In this document: positions 17,277 to 25,100 of the stretch, in pieces | Layout: the number at the start of each line of letters is the position of its first letter | Position numbering within the stretch: position 1 is the stretch's first letter | From: Polyangium sp. 15x6 | Lineage (GTDB): Bacteria > Myxococcota_A > Polyangia > Polyangiales > Polyangiaceae | Assembly: GCF_029960785.1 (NCBI RefSeq) | Contig: NZ_JASBQE010000040.1 | Span: 41,302 to 105,301, forward strand | DNA: 64,000 nt | Direction: 5' to 3' | Notes under the pieces: generated by a model | Seen by the model: only the letters and a program-made list of their open reading frames with translations | The model's database searches: none | Told to the model about the DNA's origin: nothing | Program-made: the position numbers and the translations under genes

Positions 17277-18215
17277 CAATCGACCGGCAGGATCCGAAGG
17301 AAATGCGTCACGCCGTCCTCTTCGATCCCATCGTGATCGGCGAGGAAGAGACCCGGTTTTCCGCGTCGTACGCCACGCCGCGCACCTCCTGGAATCCGCT
17401 GGCGAATTCGCTCCACTCGCCGCCGCCCACGATCTGCCGGACGCTGCCGTCCTTGCCGCCGGTGAAGAACGTTCCATTGGGCCCGTCGGTCAGGAGATCG
17501 GGCCCGACGAGCTGCGCGATCACGACGAGCTGATCCGGCGAGGCGATCGGCGCCCGGAGCACGTTGCCCGTCTCCTGCTCGGTGACGATGAAGTCGCCCT
17601 TCGCGGCGAGCACGCCGACGGGTTTTTGAGGCCTGTGATGATCTCGGCTTCGGCGCCGGCGAGATCGAGCTCGGCGACGCTGCCGAGCTTGATGCCATTC
17701 ATCGCGACGAAGAACGTATCGTACAGCGTGCCCTCCTCGGATACGGTGAGGCCGATGCGGCGGCGGAGGGGATCGAGATTCGGGACCACGCCGTTCGTCC
17801 CGTCGGGCCTGGCATAAACGACGTCGCCCGCGGTGCCGCCGCCGAACCTGGGCACGACGAGCGTGCCGTCCTTCATCTTGACGACCTGACCGAGCCCCGC
17901 GCTGTCGGGCGGCGCGGCGGGCAGCTCGGCGGCGAGGCCGAGCCCCTGGGTATCGGTCCACGAGAGGATCCGATTGCCATTGTCGTCGGCGATGAAGAGC
18001 GTGGCGGTATCGGCATCTCAGAAGAGCCCGTTGGGATCGCCGTCGAGCGAGATGCTGGTGGGCCCGCGATCGACGACGACGCCGCTGCCGCCGCCCGAGC
18101 TCGCGCCGGAGCCGGAGCCGGATCCCGAGGCGGAGGGCGAGGTGCCGCCTCCACACGCGGTGAGCATGCCGGGTATGGCGACGGCGGCGAGGGTCGTGAA
18201 CGTCGGATGGTGCAT
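17276..18215 (-). pseudogene. SMP-30/NHL-type beta-propeller lipoprotein, disrupted three times
   Basis: A GGAGG precedes the ATG at 18215. The protein starts with a lipobox (MLTACGGG) and a Gly/Ser linker. Codon 66 is TGA (18018-18020), directly followed in the same frame by DADTATLFIADDNGNRILSW. Replacing TGA by TGG would give NGLFWDAD, natural in SMP-30-like propellers. The frame then needs one extra base near 17619-17627 (GLKNP to VGVLAAKGDF) and another near 17353-17360 (YDAEN to FLADHDGIEEDG). Together they give a propeller of about 313 residues ending LRILPVD. Both shifts fall in or beside A/C runs. The final TGA overlaps the porin ATG by one base. Either the operon is decaying or the local sequence is unreliable. 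Confidence 0.6.
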
Positions 18216-18236
18216 GAATGGTTGTCCTCCCTTGCC

Positions 18237-18469
18237 TCATGGAACAGCACAAGTCGGGGATGCGGGGCAAGGAGCTTGTCGGGAGCGGGGCGGGGGCAGA
18301 ACAACCTCGAGCTCCGCGGGTGCGCCGCTCGTTTCGAGAGTCGCCACCTCCGCCTCGACGGACTGAAGCTCTGCCCGCAGCGCGCGCACCCGGTCGAGGA
18401 TCGCGACGTCGGGTTCTGGCGCTGAGTGGACTTCCCGACCATGGCCGCGCCGCATTGCGGACAGGACAT
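18237..18469 (-). pseudogene. Small zinc-ribbon/coiled-coil protein, probably frameshifted
   Basis: Starts MSCPQCGAAMVGKSTQ, a zinc-ribbon-like CxxC. One frame then gives an implausible Ser/Arg-rich read with a second CARC. The frame one base back gives DVAILDRVRALRAELQSVEA and on, an acidic coiled coil of normal composition ending at the TGA at 18237. Restoring one C in the AACCC run near 18415-18420 joins the two into about 77 residues. It is 21 bp upstream of the beta-propeller gene on the same strand and may head that operon. The ambiguity means both the join and the function are tentative. Confidence 0.35.
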
Positions 18470-18757
18470 GATGCCCGGGCCCGACACGTTGACAGAATGG
18501 GATTTGGCAGGGGTTCCGGTGCGAATCGAAGTTTGGGCGGGGAGGGGGGTGGGGGCTTGAGCCCCCGGCGCCCGTGCCGGTATATCGCGAGCTTGCTTGC
18601 GCGGTCCAGATACGCGGTGGCGAAGAACGAGGTGCCGCGCTGCACCGCGCCCTCGAAATCGGGGAACGTGAGCAACGCGGTGCAGGTGGTCGCTGGAACA
18701 CGGAAAGCAGGATGCAACGATACAATACCGAGTTCCTCACCGCGTCCGGTGATCGGA
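18470..18757. other. Intergenic stretch with no convincing gene
   Basis: Open frames here are Pro/Arg-rich or overlap incoherently, with no recognised domain and no ribosome binding site. It may contain relics of a mobile element, given the ATPase fragment next to it. Confidence 0.4.
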
Positions 18758-18985
18758 TCAAGCTCGGGGTGACACATGGCGCTTATTGCGAATACGAGCG
18801 GGGTCTCGATGGCAAGGGAGCCGATTGCGCAGCGCGCGCAACACGCACGTCTTGCCGAGGCCGGGCTCGCCCAGCTCGGCGTCCTTCATCTCTACGAAGA
18901 AAGCGTGCGAGCGGAGACCCAAGAAGGCCCCCTCCCGGCCTTCACGAAGCATGACGTTACGCGACGATAGTCTAACACGTGCCAC
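18758..18985 (-). pseudogene. Fragment of a transposition-type AAA ATPase
   Basis: A 75-residue open frame whose core reads GEPGLGKTCVLRALRNRLP, a Walker A P-loop of the style in transposition helper (ExeA/TniB/IstB-like) ATPases. Nothing after the P-loop is recognisable: no Walker B, no sensor motifs, and the preceding residues are not a full N-terminal domain. It is therefore a likely remnant. Its place between the decayed operon and the biosynthetic cluster suggests past insertion activity at the cluster edge. Family assignment rests on the P-loop alone. Confidence 0.4.
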
Positions 18986-19037
18986 AGATTACGTTTTGCG
19001 CGTTCTTGGCCGGAATCTTGCTTTGCCACGATCGGAC

Positions 19038-19066
19038 TTGACCGGTGGTACCTGCCACATTAAGCT
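19038..19066 (+). promoter_or_regulatory. Candidate sigma70-type promoter for the biosynthetic operon
   Basis: TTGACC at 19038-19043, 17 bp spacer, TAAGCT at 19061-19066. The region from 19060 to 19102 is unusually AT-rich for this genome (taaaataaacctaatacg). The first ATG at 19103 has no visible Shine-Dalgarno. This is the only sizeable intergenic region ahead of twelve plus-strand genes, so the main promoter must lie here or upstream. Confidence 0.35.
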
Positions 19067-19102
19067 TCGCCCGCTTTTGTAAAATAAACCTAATACGTTC
19101 GA

Positions 19103-22100
19103 ATGACGACATTGAGCAGCAAGGCTCCCCAAGGAAGCCGCACGCTGGTCGATCTCCTTTGCTGGAGAGCAGAACAGCTGTGCGATCGGACTGCATTTAC
19201 CGCCATCACGGACGGCGAGCACGAGGAGGACAGTGTCTCCTATGCGGAGCTCGATCGCAGGGCGCGCGCCATTGCTACGCAATTGCAGTCGCGTGGCGCG
19301 AGCGGCGAGCGCGCCCTGCTGCTCTATCCACCCGGCGTCGATTTCATAGCCGCTTTCTTCGGCTGCCTGTACGCGAACGTCATCGCCATTCCTGCGCCGC
19401 AGCCGGAGCCCGCGCGTTTGAAGCGGACCGTGCCGCGCTTGCAGGCAATCGCCAGGGACGCCGGCGCCTCGATCGCGCTCACGACCTCGGCGCTCGTCGC
19501 GACCTCGGAGGGAATGCGCGCGCACGCCGAGGAACTCGGGCGGCTCTGCTGGATAGCCTCGGACGCCCCCACCGAGGGCGCCGAGCACGCGTGGCAGCCC
19601 CCGGTCATCCGCGAGGATTCGCTCGCATACCTGCAATACACGTCCGGCTCCACCGCGACGCCCAAGGGCGCCATGCTCGCGCACCGGAACGTCCTGCACA
19701 ACGTCGGCACCATCCATCGCGCAGCAGGCTACTCGCAGGACAGCGTCTCCGTGTCGTGGGTGCCCAATTTTCACGACTATGGGCTCGTGTCCGGCATCAT
19801 CCTGTCGCTCTACGCCGGCACGCCCTGCTACATCATGTCGCCGGTGACCTTCGCGAGGCACCCCTTGCGGTGGCTCCAGGCCATCTCGCGCTATCGGGCG
19901 ACCCACAGCGAAGGGCCCAATTTCGCGTACGACTATTGCGTGCAGAAAATCACCCCCGAGCAGCGCGCAAAGCTCGACTTGCGGTCGTGGCGCCTCGCGA
20001 GCAACGGGGCAGAGCCTGTCCGGTGGGAGACGCTGAAGCGCTTCGCGGAGACGTTCGCGGAGTGCGGAGTGCGCTTCGACACGCATTGCCCCGTCTATGG
20101 CCAGGCCGAGGTGACGCTGCTCGTCTCGATGCGGCACGACGGGGAATCGCCCTCCGCGTGCACGGTTGACGGGGCGGCGCTGCAGCAGAACCGCGTCGTC
20201 TACGTACCCGAGGGCAGCCCCGGCGCGTACACGCTGGCCAGCAGCGGCCGCATCCTCGAGGACGCGGATCTGCGCATCGTCGACCCTGTCACGGGTCGGC
20301 AATGTCCGCCGGACCGGGTGGGCGAGATATGGATCTCTTCCCCGAGCGTCTCGCTCGGCTACTGGAATCGCCCGGAGGAGACGGAGCGGACCTTCCACGC
20401 GCGCATCGCGGACACGGGCGAGGGGCCGTTCCTTCGCAGCGGAGATCTCGGGTTCATCAAGGACCGGGAGGTGTACGTCACAGGTCGTTACAAGGACGTC
20501 ATCATCATCCACGGCGCAAACCATTACCCGCAGGACATCGAGTTCACGGTGGAGCGGTGCCACGAGGCCCTCCGGCTCGGCTGCAGCGCCGCATTCTCGA
20601 TCGAGGTGGGGGGCGAGGAGCGCCTCGTCGTTGCGGCAGAGATGCGGGATACGCGTGTGCCCGAAGGCATCGTCGAGACCATCAGGCAGGCGGTGGCGGA
20701 GGCGCACGAGATCCCCGTTCATGCATTGGCGCTCCTTTCGCCGGGGACGATCCCCAAGACGTCGAGCGGCAAGATCCAGCGCAGAGCCACGCGGAGCGAA
20801 TTCCTCGACGGAAAGCTCGAGGCGCTGCTCTCGTGGGTGAGCGGGGAGGCGCGGAGCCCGCAGAAAAAGAATGCGGCGCCGGCCCAAGGCAAGAGCGCGG
20901 AGAGCATCGAGGCGTGGCTCGTCAGCGCGCTGGCGGAGCAGACCGGCGAGCCGCGCGAGGGTATCGACCACCGAGAGCCCTTCGCCCGCTACGGGCTCGG
21001 CTCTCGGCAGATCGCGGGCTTTCTCGGCGAGCTCGAGCGCTGGCTCGGCACGACGCTGCCCGCCACGATCCTGTGGGAGTATCCCACCATCGAAGCCCTG
21101 GCGCGGCACCTGGCCGGTGAGCCGAGGCAGAAGGAGGCGCCGCGGGCGGTTCCCTCGAGCCGGAGCGGCGAGCCCGAGCCGATCGCCATCATCGGGATAG
21201 GCTGCCGATTCCCGGGGGACGCAAATGGCCCCGGGGCATTCTGGCGGCTTTTGCGCGAAGGCGTCGACGCAATCACCGAGATTCCCGCGGATCGCTGGGA
21301 CGTCGACACGTTGTACGCGGCCGATCCGACGGCGAGCGGCAAGACGAATGCGCGCTGGGGCGGTTTTTTGCGCGACGTGCGCGGCTTCGATGCCGCGTTC
21401 TTCGGGATCTCGCCGCGCGAGGCGGAGCGCGCCGACCCGCAACAGCGACTCCTGCTCGAGGTGGCGTGGGACGCGCTGGAGGACGCGGGGCTGCCGTGGG
21501 AGAGGATCAAGGGTACGGAGACCGGCGTCTTCGTCGGCATCGCGAACCAGGATTATGGCAGGCTGCACGCAGGGGCGCTCGCGCAATGCGACGCGCACCT
21601 GGCCACGGGCACGTCGCAGAGCATCGCCGCCAATCGGATCTCCTATGCGATCGATCTGCGGGGTCCGAGCATTTCGGTCGACACCGCCTGCTCGTCGTCG
21701 CTCGTGGCGGTCCACCTGGCGTGCGAGAGCCTGCGGCGCGGCGAGGTGGAGCTCGCGCTGGTCGGCGGGGTGAATCTCATCCTATCGCCCGAGCTCACGG
21801 TCCAGATGACGAAGGGCGGGTTTCTCGCGCCGGACGGGCGGTGCAAGCCGTTCGACGCGCGCGCCAATGGCTACGTGCGCTCCGAAGGCTGCGGCGTCGT
21901 GGTCTTGAAGTCGATGTCACGCGCGCTCGCCGACGGGGATCGGATCTACGCGCTCATCCGGGGCAGCGCGGTCAACCAGGATGGACGCAGCAATGGCCTG
22001 ACCGCGCCGAACCAGCACGCCCAGCAGGAGCTGGTCCAGACGGCCTGCGCGAATGCGGGGATTCGGCCGAGCGCAATCCAGTACGTCGAAGCGCACGGCA

Positions 22101-25100
22101 CGGGGACGCCGCTCGGTGATCCGATCGAGGCGAGGGCGCTCGGCGCCGTGCTGTCGGAGGGGCGCCCGGCCGCGAGTCCCGTGAAGCTCGGCTCGGTGAA
22201 GAGCAACCTCGGGCACCTCGAGGCGGCAGCCGGGATTGCGGGCCTCATCAAAGTGGCGCTCTCCATGCACCACGAGGCCTTGCCAGCGAGCCTGCACATC
22301 AGCGAGCCGAGCCCCCACATTCCCTTCGGCGACCTCCAGCTCGACCTGCAAACGGCGCTGGCGCCCTGGCCCCGGGAGCAGGGCCGGCCGAGGCTCGCCG
22401 GCGTGAGTGCATTCGGCTTCGGCGGCACCAACGCCCACGTGGTGCTCGAGGAGGCGCCGGCCGCAGCAGAGGCGGTCGCGCCGAAAGATTCCGAGGGGCG
22501 CGCGGAGCTCTTCGTGCTGTCGGCGCGCAGCCAGCAGGCCCTCGTCGCGCTTGCGAGCGCGTATGCGTCGAGCATAAGTGAGCAGGACGGGCTCGGCGCG
22601 CTCTGCGCGGCCGTGGCGCGGCGACGGGCGCAGCTCGAACATCGTGTATCCGTGGTGGCGAGCTCCCGGGGCGAGCTCGGCGAGATGCTCGGCGCGTTTG
22701 TCAAAGGTGAACCGGGCGCTGGAATGGCGCACGGCCACGATGGCACGGGACGGCGGCGTCGCGTGGTGTTCGTGTTCCCGGGGCAGGGCTCGCAATGGCC
22801 GGGGATGGGGCGGCAATTGCTGCAGACCGAGCCGGTCTTCCGCGATGCGCTCCAGGCGTGCGAGCAGGCGATGCGGCCGTGGGTGGATTGGTCGCCCGTG
22901 ACGCTGCTGAGCAAAGGCGATCCAAAGGTGCTCGAGCGCATCGAGGTGGTCCAGCCGCTGCTTTTCGCGCTGCAATGGGCCCTCGCCGCGCTCTGGCGCT
23001 CCTTTGGCGTCGAGCCCGACGCGCTTGTGGGCCATAGCATGGGGGAAGTGGCAGCCGCGGCCGTGTCCGGCGCGCTGTCGCTCGAGGATGCGGCGCGGGT
23101 CATCTGCGTGCGCAGCCAGCTGATGTCGCGCGTGGTGGGGCAGGGGGCGATGGCGGTGGTGGAGCTGACGCGTGCGCAGGCCGAGCGGCTGCTTTCAGGA
23201 CGCCGTGAACGGCTGGACATCGCGGCTTGCAATGCGCCGCGCTCGACGGTGCTCGCGGGTGACGCGGATGCGGTGCGAGAGCTCGTCGGGCAGCTCGACA
23301 AGGACGGGGTCTTTGCGCGGCTCATCCGCGTCGATGTCGCCTCCCACAGTCCCCAGGTGGAGCCGCTTCTGGGCGAGCTGCGCGCGAAGCTCGCGGGGAT
23401 CACGCCGCGCGCCGGCGCGATTCCTCTGATGTCGACGGTCGAGGTCGCGCCGCTGCGAGGCGACGAGCTGGATGAAGCCTACTGGGCGAAGAACCTGCGC
23501 GCGCCGGTGATGCTGCATCCGGCGCTGGAGCGGCTGTGGTCGGAGGGGCCGTGCACGTTCGTCGAGCTGAGCGCTCACCCGCTGCTGTTGCCTGCCATCG
23601 GGCAGACGCTGCAAGCGCTGGGGGAAAACGAGCCGATGGCCGTCGGCTCGCTCGAGCGCGAGGAGGACGAGCGAGGCGCGATGCTAAGCTCTCTCGGCGC
23701 GCTCTTCGCGGCAGGGCATCGGCTGGAGGCGGCGCGGCTTTACCCTGATCCCGTCCCGCACCTGCCACTCCCGACCTATCCCTGGCAACACGAACCATTC
23801 TGGCTCGAGGCTGCGGCGGCGCGCGTCGACGCCGCTGACCAGGCGCAGGTGCGCGGGGCCTCGCTGCTCGGGGTCCACGTGGCCTCGTCGGTGCAGCCCG
23901 GGACGCATTACTGGCAGGGCAGGCTCAGCCAGGCGTCGCAGCCGTACTTGAAGGATCACCGGGTGGAGGGCAGGCCGCTCTTGCCCGCGACCGCATACCT
24001 CGCGATGGCCCTGGGAGCTGGACGCGCGCTGGGTGCGTCGACGGTGCGTCTCGAGCAGGTCGCGTTCCGCAATGCCCTGTTCCTGCGGGACGACGAGGCG
24101 CTCACGCTACAGACCGCCCTCCATCGCGGGGCTCGCCCGGACGCCTTCTCCTTCAAGATCTCGAGCCTGCCGGATGAGCCCTCCGCGCAGGATGCGGCGT
24201 GGACCGCGCACGCCACCGGCACGCTCGTGCTCGAAGAGCCCACCCAGGGCGCGGCCGAGGCCCGTACGCTCGTGCCCGACGCGATCAAGACCCGGTGCAC
24301 GAGGAAGCTGTCCGCCGCCGAGCATTACGAGGCGCTCGATGCGCGCGACATGCATTACGGCCCGAGCTTTCAGGGGGTCGACGCCATCTGGTGTCGTGAC
24401 GGCGAGGCGCTCGGCCGCGTGCGCCTGCCGGAGCAGCTCGACGCGGACGACGCCATTCATCCCGCGCTGCTCGACGCGTGCCTTCAGGTGATCGCCGCCG
24501 CGTTGCCTGCCGAAGGGCGCCCCTCGTCGGCCCGCGATGCCCTGCTGCCCGTGGAGCTCAGGCTGGCCCGCTTCTTCCCCGGCGCCTGGCGCGGGCCGCT
24601 CTGGTGCCATGTCGTCTTGCGCGCCTCTCCTGCGGACGCGCACCTCGTCGTGGGCGACTTTGTCGTGACGAACGAGGCGGGGCAACGGCTCTTCGAAGGA
24701 CGCGAGCTGTGCGCCAAGCGCTGGGAGCGGAAGACAGCGGCCTCGAACGATCCCCTGCATGATTGGTTCTACGAGCTCGCCTGGCGGCCCGAGGTGCGGC
24801 CCGCCGAGGCCCGGACGACCGACGCGCCTGGCACGTGGATCCTCCTCGCGGACAGGGGCGGAATCGCGGCGCAGCTCGCGCGGCTCCTCGAGGCGCGCGG
24901 CGAGACATGCAAGCTCGTTCGTCCGGGGAAAGGATACCGCGTCGTCGAGCCTGGCCGTTACGAGGTCGATCCGACCCAGCCGGCGCTCTTCAAGCAGTTG
25001 CTGAGCGACGCGCTCCCGTCGAACCGCGGCGAGCCCTTGCGGTGCCGTGGCATCGTGCACCTCTGGAGCCTCGATGGCCCGTCGTCCGACGCCACCACGA

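Noticed and set aside
18018..18020. In-frame TGA as a selenocysteine codon in the propeller lipoprotein
   Set aside because: No SECIS-like hairpin was noticed and the family has Trp there. A stop or a one-base change from TGG is simpler, especially beside other lesions.
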